64,000 bases of DNA from Numida meleagris (Eukaryota; Chordata; Aves; Galliformes; Numididae), in assembly GCF_002078875.1 (NCBI RefSeq), contig NC_034409.1, forward strand, positions 17,563,467 through 17,627,466, given 5' to 3'. Of this stretch, positions 12,083 to 24,235 are shown one piece after another; within the stretch, counting starts at the first letter, position 1; each line of letters opens with the position of its first letter. The notes under the pieces are model-generated. The model ran no database searches, had not been told where the DNA came from, and worked only from the letters and a program-made list of their open reading frames with translations. A program made the translations under genes and the position numbers.

Positions 12083-14829
12083 TCTTTTTTCATTTTAACC
12101 CATTCTCAGTAGTTTCTTTTTAAATTTCATTTTGCTTTTATTATCCTTCAGACTCATACAGATGAAATTCTAATAGGAATTAGAAGTAACATATAAGAAG
12201 GATGTGCTTTCAAGATGAAGGATGTCCCTGGCAGGAAGAACAAGCACAAACACGCTTGAAATAAGTAGGACAGTGGCAGCAGGAACAAATAGGAAATTCA
12301 GGTAGTCTGAGAATCAGTCTGTCTCATAGAAAGATTCTTAGCTTGACAATTTTAGCAAAGAATGATAGGATTTCTGGATTATTTTATGCCAGTTCTATGG
12401 CAAGAACTTATTTCACAAGTTTATCCTGATATTCTCAGGACGCAGCTGGTCGACTTCTACATTCATCTGTCAGTCAGGAGAAATACAACAACATTCTTTC
12501 TTCTCATAGCTGGAACAAAAGTGACAGTGATATCCCCTTTCTTGATCCTGTCTGAGAAATGAAACAGAATACTGCTTCCCTGTAGCTAGTCAGATGAGAG
12601 AAACTAGTGATAAACAACTCACATGACGTGCACATTTACCGGATATTTTGAGAAAAAGCACACTATACGCTTCATATAAAGGCTTTTAAAATTCCTGCTC
12701 CTAACATACCTAAATAACAACTTTGGATGTAGTTCTTCCTTTAATACTTTGATCAAACCAGTAATAGGGACTTAATGACTCTGAATCATGGAGGACCAAG
12801 TGGATTCTCTGCTCCTAGTGATTGTAATACTAAAATCATCTCAACATCTACATTGATGGGAAGTATTGCCATCTGTCTTATAATTAGATGAACAGAAGGA
12901 TCTCCTTTTGAATTTATAATCTATGAATCTTAAGATAATACGAGTTTTTACAATGTAGATATTCGGGATCTTAATAAAAAATGTTTTGTTGAAGTTAGTA
13001 GATCTGATGACACAAAATCTTTTTGACAAAATTCATCTGAACTTGATGGAAGCTTTTACTTGATTTTGGGAACCAATTACATACTGGCCAATGCAACCAA
13101 GAGTTTTATGAATATAAAAATTCTGACTTTTTCTTTTCAATTCCTCCTATTCTCCATTGGTTTTCTTTTGTATTCACAGGAAACATGAAGGAACACACTG
13201 ACTTTACTGTGCATAAAATATTCCCCTGTCTGGAAGGCAGTTACAGGGATTTAAATGCTCCTTTTGCTAAACAGATGGATCTGTAAATTGTTTTTGGATG
13301 CTAGTGATTGCTAATTTAATGAGAGTAGGAGAAAGTAAGAAAAATATAGTAATACTTTGTTCTTCTGGAACATTTCAATGTCTGCTATTCCTTCAACCTC
13401 AACTTCAAGCCTGGGGAAAAAAAAAAAGGAGGAAAGAAAAATGTAGAAGTGGTGTGGCTGGTAATCTGCCTAGAAACTGTAAACGCATGCTGCCTCCCCT
13501 TCCACTGTCACTGTTGTCCTTTTTAGAGTTTACACTTTGAAAGACAGCACAAATCCTAGTTCCCAGCTGCCTGCCATCCTAGAGATGGCAGATAATAAAC
13601 TGTATCCAGTGGTTGGTCCTTTTGAACAGGGAGACACAATAAAATTACATTTATTCTATTATCCTTGTGTGTATGAACAACTTATATTAATCTAGCTGCC
13701 TCTCTAGATTTCTCAAGATTTTAATTGAGATCTGTTGGAAATATACACTATTTTTGGATGAGCATCCTCAGCATGCCATCCTCAGCACTGTATCTTTCAA
13801 AGATCAAAAATTGTCCTACCATTGCTAACTTGATGTCCACAGAAATAAGGAAATAAGGAAATAAGGAAATAAGGAAAAAACAAGCTCTTTTTTTTTCCTT
13901 ATTTCACTACTTCTTTGTTCAGTTTTAAAGTCAGTAAGTGAGAAACAACAATGCTCCCGTGTTTTTCAAAAGTGTAATTAAAATTTCTTTGTAGCTTTAA
14001 TCAGAAGGGTGTTTAACCTCACATAGAAAGTTTGCTGGATGAAGAGAATGTCCTCTTTTTGAGAGTCTGTGATTTAACTTACCAGTTTACCACTGACAAA
14101 AATATCTAGCTAAACAAAACTAAACAAAAAAGCAGGTTCCCAAGTTGCACCTATCCTGATTCAAGCAATGTTTTTTTTTATATATAGTTTTATTGTCTGT
14201 ACTCCTTCTGTGAAAAAAGAAAAGGAAAAAAAAACTGCAGAGGTACATAAAGCAAAGATCAATCTTGTAAAAAACTTTTGGATTTTTAAGATATAATAAG
14301 GGGAAACATGGTATTACACGGAAAGGGAGATAAGGTGAACTTGCTACCCAGTCAACAAATACTGACAAAACTCAAAAATTGTAAAGAATTTTGTATAAAG
14401 GAGTCTTTCTTTCATGGTTAACACTTTAATTTATACTTCAAATAATACCTCAAGTGAAAAAAATCGAACAGTTATTATAATTCTATATAACACCATGTCT
14501 CAGTCCACCCATTCTTAACGGTTGCTTTTCTTTCTTGTGCTCGCTGTTTTCTGCACTCTCTGTGAGAGAAAAAGAAGAATCTCTACCGTTAGCCAAGAGT
14601 TTGAAAATTAAGTGTGGTTTCAGAAAATGGCTTCCTTGTGTCTCTTGTGAACAGAAGATACGTGGATTGATGGTGTTACCTCAGTGGCAGCTCAGACATG
14701 TTTAATTTCTGATTAAGTTTTTCCATCATTATCTGTATTAGTACAGTGTCTGAGGGAACAAATGGTTGTCAGTTTTCACCCCCATATCAGCCATGTTCTT
14801 GATTTCTTGTTTGAACCCCTGTATGTGTA
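12083..14829. other. Unique AT-rich DNA with a small tandem repeat
   Basis: No gene is recognised. It contains the 8-base tandem repeat listed separately at 13843-13874 and several homopolymer tracts. Frames up to 82 codons lack family features. Confidence 0.65.
13843..13874 (+). repeat. (AAATAAGG)4 tandem repeat
   Basis: Four perfect head-to-tail copies of an 8-base unit are followed by an A run. About 35 bases on is ccttatttc, the reverse complement of part of the unit, so the single strand could fold back on itself. Confidence 0.9.
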
Positions 14830-14912
14830 GGTCATTCCAAAATTAATGCCTCCTATTTAATTCCATGAAAACTACAATGATATTGTCTGCTCTCTTCAGA
14901 AATAAAAAAATC
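14830..14912 (-). mobile_element. Mariner (Galluhop-type) terminal fragment
   Basis: It begins with GGTCATTCCAAAATTAATGC and continues CTCCTATTTAATTCCATG, the terminal inverted-repeat side of the chicken mariner element read from outside inward. Only about 80 bases are preserved before the similarity is lost. Confidence 0.7.
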
Positions 14913-16147
14913 CATAAATCAAAGCCAACCTCAGCTTAAAAAATAGTATGGCTTTTTTTCAGAAATAAAATATAATGCATAATATATATTATGCAAAGAT
15001 CAAAGCAACTTGAAAGCAGTACCATGATACACAAAACATTTTAGAAGCAATGATTTGTACTATTATTTTTTTCTGACTCAGCTTAGTGTAGTTTGAAATT
15101 TTCCCTAGTTTTTCAGTAGTCACTGAATGGAACTGAATGTGTGATGCTACTTGGTAAACCTGTCAATGTCAATAGATTCAATACCGTGTAGTTAATTATT
15201 AGTTGTTCTCTCAAAAAAATGATTATATTTCTTAATGAGTGTGATGACTGTTACAGAATGTCATTTGTCCTTAGGCAGATTCTACTCATCTATATTTGTA
15301 AAGTGATTTTGTGAAAACTAACAGAAAATAGATTTTCTTAAAATGTTATGTAGCTTTGTTATAATGAAGAAAAGAAAAAAAAAAAAGAAAATGCATGAAA
15401 CACACACACACAAAACAACAACAGAAAACAACCCAATCACCAGAATTATTGGATGAAAGGTTATGATAGAAAATTCAACAACAGATATCCCCCTTTCTCC
15501 TATGTATTCCTGAAAGATGTCCCTCCCTTTTTTTGTATACTCAGTCAAGCAAATTTCAAATTGTCTTGGGTTGTAACAAACTTCCCTGCAAGGTAAAATC
15601 TTCTCATTTCCATTACCCTGGAGATCCACCTGTTTATTTGTCTCTATTTCTGTGCAGAATTTCTCCTATTTTTTTCTCCTACCTTTGTTGTATATTTCAA
15701 TATGCTATTTCCTATTCTGTTTAAATTAGGCACTTGAAAATACAATGGCAAAATTTTAAAAGATATTGGAAGGTTCAGATGAAAGGTTCATATTAAAATC
15801 AAGGAGCTAAGCAACTGAATACCTTTGAAAGAAGTTAAGTCATTTGGGTGTACGTTATTGAGATCCAAGATAAATTTTGAAATTAAAACTTAAATCACTT
15901 GACTAATATTTCTTGATGTATTGTATTGCAATGCCTCAAGCTCAGAGATCAGTTCAAACTCAAGTTAAATGGTAAGGGGCAATAACAAACTACTAACATA
16001 GCACAACACGGTGAAGATAAGGCTAGGTTCCTGATTTTGCTTGGATTTTAACTGATTACTAAAAAGGGTAAAGGTCATATGAATTTCTTATTGTTTATCA
16101 GGAACTCAATTATTTATGATGTAGCAATGTTGGAGTTTTATTTTCAC
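14913..16147. other. Unique AT-rich DNA
   Basis: No gene is seen. It contains a perfect 20-base palindrome at 14976-14995. Frames at 15318-15724 (63 and 103 codons) overlap on opposite strands and show no domain. Confidence 0.65.
14976..14995. repeat. Perfect 20-base AT-rich palindrome
   Basis: TGCATAATATATATTATGCA equals its own reverse complement. Confidence 0.92.
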
Positions 16148-16418
16148 TGAATCACAAAATTGTAGGGGTTGGAAGGGGCCTCTAGAGATCACCTAATCGA
16201 AACCCCTGCTAAATCCGGATCCCTCCAGTAGGTCTCACAGGAAAGTGTCCAGATGGGTCATGAGTATCTCCTGAGAAGGGGACACCACAACTTCTCTGGG
16301 CAGCCTGTTCCAGCACTCTGTCACCCTCAGAGAGGATTTTCCCTCATGTTTGTATGGAACTTCTAGTGTTCCAGTTTGTACCTGTTGCTCCTTGTCCTGC
16401 TAGAGAAACTCTTGAACT
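16148..16418 (-). mobile_element. CR1 3' end fragment
   Basis: CR1 tail in reverse orientation: the top strand reads 'ttggaaggggcctctagaga', then 'ctgggcagcctgttccagca', then the 'gttccagtttgtacctgttg' segment. It lacks the terminal ATTCTATG array, which has decayed to 'aatcacaaaattgta'. The frame at 16354-16572 starts inside it and is a shadow. Confidence 0.85.
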
Positions 16419-17704
16419 TTTAACTCTAAAACTGTGGGTGATCCAGGTGGATTCAGTGGAGGTTTTTCAGACTACAGAATTCATTTTTAGATTGGTATTA
16501 CTTTTTTCAGTATTTCAGATGCCTTTCTCTTTCACCTCAAGTTCCATTTCTTTCTCCTTCCATTTTATTTAGTCTTATCCAATATATTATGCCAGGTAAG
16601 CAATACTTTATAGGTTAGTGAATTGACTTGACAAACACACATTCTGCAGGAATAACAAGGTTATTTCACCAGGAGAATATATGTTGTCAGTCTCCAAGAC
16701 TGCCCAGTTCATCTAATACTTTTATTTAGGAAGTAATATATATGTGACATATAACCTAGTTTTTATTATCTGAGACATTTTACAGACAAAGAGCTTCATT
16801 ATAAGAAACAAGATCTTATGGAAAATTCTGTAAGAACTTTTTCTTTTAAAATTCACCTAAATCAAATTGCTTGTATTTTTCTTCTTCTTTTACATTAACA
16901 TAAAATAACATTTTAAAAATGGATCATCTCATACTATCGCGAAAGTATGTTTTTGTATACTAGCTCTTACATACAAGCTTATTTTTTATAGATCCCACTG
17001 TCTCCTGGCATACAATGTTACATTATTTATGCATAAAGTACCCTGCTAAATCAGAACTTCAACAATTATTAGTGCAAGTCTGAACATATTCTCTGCCTGT
17101 TGTTTAATTACTTGATTTTGTTTGATTTTATTCACAAAATAATTAGCCTACTAAGCATCTAATTATTGCCAAGGCATGCATTATACAAATCTTTACCACT
17201 GTGTAAACATTGCATTAGTGAACACTGTAACACTTGAGCTATTTGCTATCCAACTTACTAAAAGTAATATCTTCTTAAGGTCTGGCATTTCCTTTAAAAA
17301 TCTGTGTTTAATTTACTTTGGTCCATAATATTTCTACATTACTTTTGCTTTCTAAACTGAAAGATGTAGAAGTTCATTTTCTGAAGCTGAAGATCAGGGC
17401 AAATTAGTGTCTTTCCTTTCACATTTCTTGAGACCTTCCCTTCCTTTCATTCTATATATTAGGTAAGTATTTTTTTTCCAATTCCATGTTACATGTAAGT
17501 GTCATTTAGGAACAACTGAGAAAATGCAACATACTTTAAGTTGTACCAAGCAGAGCTCCTGTCAATGACTAAGCTTTCTAGATTCCTTTGACCTTATGCC
17601 TTGAAACAAAAATCCTCAAATAAAAATTGCAATTCAAGACTCAATCCACACTACAAAAAGTGAGAAGAGCTCTACTAGCATCCAAGAAAGATGCTTAGCC
17701 CTAG

Positions 17705-17730
17705 AGAGATATGAATTCTTTCATATCTCT
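17705..17730. repeat. Short inverted repeat
   Basis: Ten-base perfect arms (agagatatga and tcatatctct) are separated by 6 bases. No T run follows that would suggest a Pol III terminator. Confidence 0.8.
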
Positions 17731-18712
17731 TGGCAGATGAAAGGGTGACAGTGAGGGCCTCCCCTGAGAGCTTCTCAGTTGGATGAGGATAGTTGCTGTG
17801 ACAGGTGACCAGGGAAAAATATATGGTCCTAGGAGAGAGAGGATAAGAGAAAATCCTGGAAGTTAGTAGTAACTCATAAAATATAATATATATGAAAGCT
17901 TTTATGTAAAGTACTTGGCATAAGGAAACACTTCCTCTTTTTTTTTTTTTTTTTCCAATTCATAAAATTCTCTTTATAATTCCCTAATATAACATTTGAA
18001 TTAGATTATTTGATTTAAATGATTTATTACATTATTCTGGAAATAAAGCTTGTAATAGTTGGCACAAATCTTTTATGAATGCTTATTGTGCAGCGCTTAA
18101 TAAAAAGTGTAGAATCACTTCTATATGCCTAATATTTTCTTCTGTTAATACTATATTTCACTTTATGATGAACTGATAACAGTAGAAAAGAAGATCACCT
18201 AAATTTCTGATAGATAAAAGTTCTGAGGTCCTTATGAAAGCAATGGAGTGTTACAAAGAAAGCTATGTTTTACTCATTTTAAAAGAAAATGCAATAATCT
18301 GTGCAAAACTTATATTATTTGCCAGCTGGTTCTGGACATCTTAGACATGATGCCAGTATCTAAAATGGGCATGCAATAGTATGAACAGTTCTAATTATCT
18401 TTTAGATGGCTTTGCCTGATATTGATTGCTGATCACAGTCTCAAACATAACCGTGATTTAAAAGGATAATTCCTGATTAAGTCTGTGAAATATTTATCTT
18501 CACACCTATTACCCTGCTTCTTATAATTAAATGACATGATGTTAGATTTGCATGCATCAATAGAAAGCATAAAATGAGTATTTATAGAAAGCAACTGTAT
18601 ATTCTCCGCTATGATATGGAGCTAACTTGAAAAATGGAAGAGCTTGATGATCCCCTTTCAGTGCATTCTGTGCAGATTTGGCATTTGAGCAGACAAACAA
18701 TGCATTTTTGGG

Positions 18713-18714
<2 letters not shown>

Positions 18715-18749
<35 letters not shown>
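18715..18749 (+). repeat. Poly-T tract, about 35 bases
   Basis: Uninterrupted T run. The Lys-rich and Phe-rich frames overlapping it on the two strands are artefacts of this tract. Confidence 0.95.
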
Positions 18750-20118
18750 CCAGTTCACACTTATAACACAGAATGCCAAATGGGGAGGGGTATTTTGCAC
18801 ATCTAGATCTACTATTTTCAGATGGAAGACAATTAGAGACTTTATTTTACTGAAGGGCTACAGAAAAATGCCCTAATTTTCCAGTCTCAAAGCATAGCTA
18901 AGTAACATAGTAACTATGGTTTAGTAGGTAAGTATGTAAGCAATGTTGTCTCTAAACAATTTTTTTAGGGAGTTAATTATACTTTGGTCACAGCTATTCT
19001 GCTCTTTCACCAGCAAATGATTACTGAAGAAATAATTTGGCCCTTTCATTCTTGTCTGACTATCTTGGGTTTAAAAAGAAGGATTCTTGTCATCATGGTA
19101 TCTTTACTATTTCTCCTTGGAATGAAACAAAAGTATTTCTGAAAATACCACTAGTGAAAAGTGACAAAATAAACAAAAATATATTCTGGCATATGAAAGG
19201 AAGTGACATTTAGCACAAGAAGTAGGGAGAACATATTTTTCCTTTGCTGTGACGTAGTTAAACATCACATTGCTATGCATTTAGTCTGCTTTTGCATCTT
19301 TGTTGCTAAAAAGTTTCTGTTGGTCACAGTTACTCTTCAACTGCTGTAAATACAATCAAACTTTTCAGTTTCTTTATTCATTGGCAGGGCCTTGTAAATT
19401 GCATTCCTTTCCTTTTTGAACTTTGATAGAAGACTTCATTGAAGAGAATCAAGTTCTGAAAGAATATCCTGTCTTTGTGTTGTTTGTCACAAGAACTGAT
19501 TATTTCATTACCTCAAAATGATCACTCAGCTACACTGTTAAATAATCACTAATTAGCCAGTGTCTCAGTAGGGGCCACAGGGACTATGTTTAACACTTAA
19601 TTTTCACTTGTTGTTTCTCAAGGACAAGCAGGGAACCCCAAAGCATTTATACATAAGACTGAATGTCATGTTAACTTTCTGATCTGCTCTCGCATAGATA
19701 CTTGGGAAAATTCCAGATCTGATTGAACAAAAGATAATAGGACAATTAAAAACCAGTTTACACCATTTTCTTCACCACCTGAATGAATTGTGACCCAGTT
19801 GTTCTTGTGAGACTGAACAGTAGAGTGTGTTCTGAAAAACAACACCCCAAAACTACTGGAAGAGACAGCAGCACAGAATGAAGTACCCTCCTTAGAAAAT
19901 TATCTTGACCGTCAATATCACACTTATTTTAATATTTTGTAGTGAAATGCAGGTAGTATTAAACTCCCCCTGGTTTGTATGACTGCCATAGTTTCAGTGC
20001 TCCAGGGCTGTTAGGGAACGTTCCTCAATCCAAGATAAAAAGTTTTGATTCTTCTTCCACTTAAGTGTATGTTTAATCCTGAAAACACATTTCGCTGTTA
20101 TGAAACAAAATACAATTG

Positions 20119-20138
20119 TTTGTTTGTTTGTTTGTTCA
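20119..20138 (+). repeat. (TTTG)n microsatellite
   Basis: About five units of TTTG, followed by an imperfect TTCATTTG. Confidence 0.85.
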
Positions 20139-20503
20139 TTTGTTTTTCCCCTTTAAAGGGCAATTTTCTAAAATTAGTTCTCAGGTTGCAGGTGTGAATT
20201 CATTTACACCGTATTTGTCTCTGTTCACTATGATGCTCAACAAGTGTTTTATGACACACATTGCTGATAAACTCACAGGCAAACTAAAGTAAATCCATTT
20301 CAACGTTCAGACACGTTTGAGAAGATCATGCTTGATGCTGGTCTTGTTTTATTGTTTTTGCTCAGGATTAAATACTGACTACACTATTAAGGGAGTTTTC
20401 CTCTGTCTTCTGTCTCAGCAACACTCTGCTGCTTTCTAATTATTTTCTGTTTAAACTTGTTCTGAAACTGTTTCATTTGCAGAACTGTAATGGCCAGGAG
20501 TGG

Positions 20504-21071
20504 TGTCACGGTATTATCTAAGGGTCTGCATCCGTGACAAGGGGGACAGGCCTGAAAATAAGAAAACGAGAAAAGAGGAAGAAAAAAAAATTGTCAGCGG
20601 GTAGGGGCCAGCCCCGCTCGGTCTGGGGGCTAAAGCGGCAGGGAAGCCGTGGACCTGCACCCTGGGGAAACAAAGGGAAAAGGGGAAAGGCAGAGGACTC
20701 GTAGGCGGATCTAAAACAAAACAGTGGCACCAATCTGAGAAGGAACAACTAATTTTACTAAATATATCAAAAAATGAGACTAGTAGAATTATAACAGAGA
20801 GTTTACAGGCTGAAAATCTTACACAGTAAACTGCAGGAGGACCATGTGCTTTCTCCACCGGGCAGGAAGGAACAGACCCCGCATCTCCCAGGCGGCTTCA
20901 CCACCCCCTCCAACACAAAGACCCCTGGGGCATGCACCTCCTCCCCTCCCCCTCGGAGGGCCACACCAAAAAAGGCAGTTTGCAGTAACCAGGGAATTAA
21001 CTCTTTAACTGCCAGTACCTTACATGATGTAATGATGTGGAATACTGACAAGTATGTCAGTCCCACTGGCA
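20504..21071 (-). mobile_element. Solo LTR of an endogenous retrovirus, minus orientation, with 5-bp target duplication
   Basis: A 568-base element is bounded by TG and CA (top strand TGTCACGG ... CACTGGCA). Perfect 5-base direct repeats AGTGG flank it at 20499-20503 and 21072-21076. Read on the minus strand it shares two blocks with the LTR at 22457-22972: TATTCCACATCATTACATCA near its start, and a T-rich block ending in 'cagattggtgcc'. No internal retroviral sequence lies beside either end, so it is a solo LTR left by recombination. A 5-base duplication is known for ERVL-type and some other classes. The open frames on both strands inside it (76-114 codons) are not genes. Confidence 0.88.
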
Positions 21072-21076
21072 AGTGG

Positions 21077-22451
21077 GAGCTGTGTTTTCAACATGCTGTC
21101 TCTGGGATATGAGGAAGGTAATGAAACTAATGCAAAACCATCTTTGCCTCTACATTTATCCTTATAGTGAAGGTGAAAAAATTAGTTACTATCATAGAGA
21201 AAACTTGAGACTGTATGCATTCAATTAATTTGAAGACAGGGATTTCACTGTCAAAAGTTGGTCCGTATACACTCTATCAAGCATATATGTGGAATCTGAC
21301 ATTCTGAATGTATCACATTTGCTATATTTTCTTTGATCATTAGTGCAGTGTATGAATTAAGCTCAGTATCCTGGCACAGACTGTTGGTGTTTTTGCAACC
21401 TCATCCAATAAATCCTAGATGTATCAGTCCTTTTGTATAGTCATCAAAATAAGAGCGTAATTACTAGGTGAAATGTACCAATACCAGCCAAAACTCTAAT
21501 GTCTTCCACTCCTATCTGGGCAAGACTTCTCAGCTTGTGAAAGAAATCTATGCCCATATTCGAATACTGTACTCTTGTTATTTCTATTATGGTGTTAATA
21601 CTATCTGACAGTTAAACATCATTATGGTAGCCTGGCATGCCAGTTGTTGCTGTTCTTTGATATTGTTTGTTTGTTTGCTTGCTTTACATGCAATACCATG
21701 TATTAACTTTTGAATTTGAAAATGTGATAAAGTCAGTTGACTAATGACAGAGAAGAAGACTGAGATTTTCTGGATCGTTCCACGTACTTCTTCTCCAGTG
21801 CCAGTTAACCACATCTATAAACTTGGATTCAGTGACAACTTTAGAATTTCGCCACAGTGCTGGCCTCTATAGTCCCAAACTCTCAATATGTTTTGGGAAA
21901 GCAGAAAATAAAATCCAAAGATATTATTTGTTAAATATACTTTCTGATAACTACCTCTGAAGGTTTCATATATAAGATTGCATTTTGGTTCTGTATTTAT
22001 TTCTGGATTTGAAGGTACCTGTCACTGCTGTGAACGCTGAGCAGAAATGAGCTAAGGAAAGTTGACAACATGGTGAAATCAAAGTCCTTGCCTGTCTGTG
22101 ACAGTGGTGACATGCAAGCTAATACACTTCTTTTAGTTTACCTGATGAAATTTGTCCAGACACTGTAAGGAGCCAACTCACTAGGAAAGTCCAAATTCAA
22201 CCTACTTAATTGAAAAGAAAAACCTGAAGACGAGTCCTGTGATTCACTGTAAGAAAATCTTTGTTGCCAAGGAAGTATTTTCCATGATCTGATTATATTC
22301 AGCTGAGTTGTTTCTGTTCTGAATCTTTTGTAACACAATACAAGTGCTTTCAGGTGTTTGCAGAAGGCAGCTTCTGGGTTGGTTTGTTGTTTCTCCTACT
22401 AATATTATATAGAATTCAAGATCAAGTTGTGTGATTCAATCTTACTTAGAT
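21077..22451. other. Unique spacer between the two solo LTRs
   Basis: AT-rich sequence with no repeat or gene recognised. It shows no gag, pol or env similarity, which argues against the two flanking LTRs being the ends of one provirus. Confidence 0.7.
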
Positions 22452-22456
22452 GTTAC

Positions 22457-22972
22457 TGTCATGGTTTTATGATTTTCGGTTATTGGTATTCCACATCATA
22501 ACATCATGTAGTGAATGTACCTGGATATCAGAAGAGAAGAACTACTACAGTCCCCACGGTATTTTGCTCCTCTGTTACCATTTTCCAGCCGGAGGGAAAA
22601 GATAAAAGCTCGCAGTATAAAAACTCGCAGATCACGAGACCTCGTCCCTTTCTCCGCCGTCTCTCATCTTGGCAGCACCTCACTCTCCAGCCGTCTTATC
22701 ATCGGTAGTAGAGTAAAGCCTACCTTGATTTTGGGACATTCTCTCTCTCTGTATTGGATTTATCAGCTTAAATTGTAATTATATTGTATTATAGTGTGTT
22801 GTTTTGCATTCCGATATCTTATTTAGTAAATTAGTTTGTTTCTCCACAGATTGTTGCCGCTGTTCTTTGCTCTCAGGGCCATCTTCTTACCCTTTTTCCC
22901 TTTTCCCTTTTCCCGTGGGTCCCCCGTCCCCTTTGTCACGGAACCGGGCCAAACGCCTGTGAACCGTTGACA
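22457..22972 (+). mobile_element. Solo LTR of the same family, plus orientation, with 5-bp target duplication
   Basis: A 516-base element runs from TGTCATGG to GTTGACA. It is flanked by perfect 5-base direct repeats GTTAC (22452-22456 and 22973-22977). Its features are a TATA box (tataaaaa, 22616-22623), a CpG-bearing stretch just downstream (cgagacctcgtccc to ctccgccgtctc) as expected around an LTR transcription start, and a T-rich block ending in 'cagattgttgccgctg'. It shares the ATTCCACATCATAACATCAT block with the minus-strand LTR at 20504-21071. There is no internal retroviral sequence. Open frames within it (65-87 codons) are not genes. Confidence 0.9.
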
Positions 22973-22977
22973 GTTAC

Positions 22978-24235
22978 CCTCTCCTTTCTTTTTCTTTTGC
23001 TTATGACTTCCCGGGACCCAGCTCTCACAGGATGAAAGAAAGCTCAATGTAAAAACTGAAGAGAGCTTTCCCTGTAGGGGAAAATAGAGCCCCTGAAGTG
23101 GTTAAACCTGAAAGAAAGCAATGAAAAACAAATGAAATTTTTTCTTGTTTTAGCTGAACTTGTGATTGCTGAGTAATGTGTACTGCGAATTTACTCTCTG
23201 ATTTTTTTCATAAGAAAGGAGAGAAAGAAAGAAAGGAAGAAAGGGAAATATATTTAACTTAATATTTTATTTATTAACTCTTTTTTTCTTTAATGATGGA
23301 ATTGTTCTGCCAAGAATGATACCTCATGGGAATCTTTGGGAAGGAAAAGGAAGGGAAGGGAGGGGAAGGGAAGGGAGGGGGTAGGGAGGGGAAGAGAAGA
23401 AGAAAGAGCTTTAATCTATGATTTGAGACATTTAAAAACATTTATAGAACAAAAAATTGCACTCACAGGGACAATAAATTCAAATTTATTCAAGAAAAGT
23501 TGTGATTATTTACTCTTGTTTGAATATTTATTTTTTAACTAAGAATCTCAACAAACTCATTTTTAGAAGCTATCTACAGACGTAACTGACAACAATACAG
23601 AATAGCTGAACTAAGGTAATAAATATATTTTCCACATTTAAAATAAGTTTCCATTTATATTTTTAAATAGTATCTACATTGAAGAGGTGTAACTGTCACC
23701 AAAACAGAGACATCCAAGCTCCTCATCTTCTTTACTTTCATTTATCAGTATATTTGCACAGAAATGTGGGCATGATGCATAAAAGCAAAAGTTGATTGAA
23801 TTCAATTTAAGTGATTTTTTTTTTGGTAGTCTAAATCTTTATTACCTTATATCTTAAGATTTTGAACATAGCTTTACACAAACATAACTATGAGTCAATA
23901 TTGAGATAATTAAAATTAGCTGGAAAATCATGGTATGATTGTGGTGCTGGAGGCCACCTTTTTCAGATCAGGATCACCTGAGCAGGTGACCACAATTATC
24001 CTGTTACCATGTAGTAGCAAGTTATCTTATGTCAGATGCGCAGCCTGCTTTGTGAAGTAAAACACTCACTTAAATTTTTACATTATAAATTAGTATCATT
24101 TGCACAGTTACACACTTCTATAGACTTAGATGTAAATTTCAAAGCTGTAATAACAGGCTTACTACCATCTACACTAGGAAAGATGCCATCAATATACTTC
24201 ACATTTATTTCAGCAGAAGTATTTTTGCATATCAC
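22978..24235. other. Unique DNA with purine-rich tracts
   Basis: No gene is seen. It contains GA-rich tracts at 23218-23247 and 23338-23408 (the latter listed separately). The 68-codon frame at 23336 runs through the purine tract and is an artefact. Confidence 0.65.
23338..23408 (+). repeat. Purine-rich G-run tract with G-quadruplex potential
   Basis: The top strand has many runs of three to five G separated by one or two A or T bases (23352-23391). This satisfies the usual G-quadruplex pattern of four or more G3 runs with short loops. It is probably a decayed microsatellite. Confidence 0.8.

Larger units (their letters stand above)
16419..20498. other. Unique AT-rich DNA, best candidate region for conserved noncoding sequence
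   Basis: About 4 kb has no recognisable repeat apart from T tracts (17938-17955, 18715-18749) and no gene. Positions 17030-17260 and 18000-18160 are AT-rich with clusters of homeodomain-type cores (TAATTA, ATTAG) and no sign of decay into a repeat. That is how conserved enhancers often look, but this cannot be tested from one sequence. The open frames at 18609-18876 are created by the T tract. Confidence 0.5.

Noticed and set aside
18609..18876. Lys-rich and Phe-rich frames on opposite strands
   Set aside because: Both are created by the 35-base T run.
20514..21112. Overlapping 76-114 codon frames on both strands
   Set aside because: They lie wholly inside, or mostly inside, a TSD-defined LTR and are Ser-, Phe- and Pro-rich without a domain; they arise from its base composition.
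20504..22972. The two LTRs as ends of one provirus
   Set aside because: They are in opposite orientation, have different target duplications, and no viral sequence lies between them.
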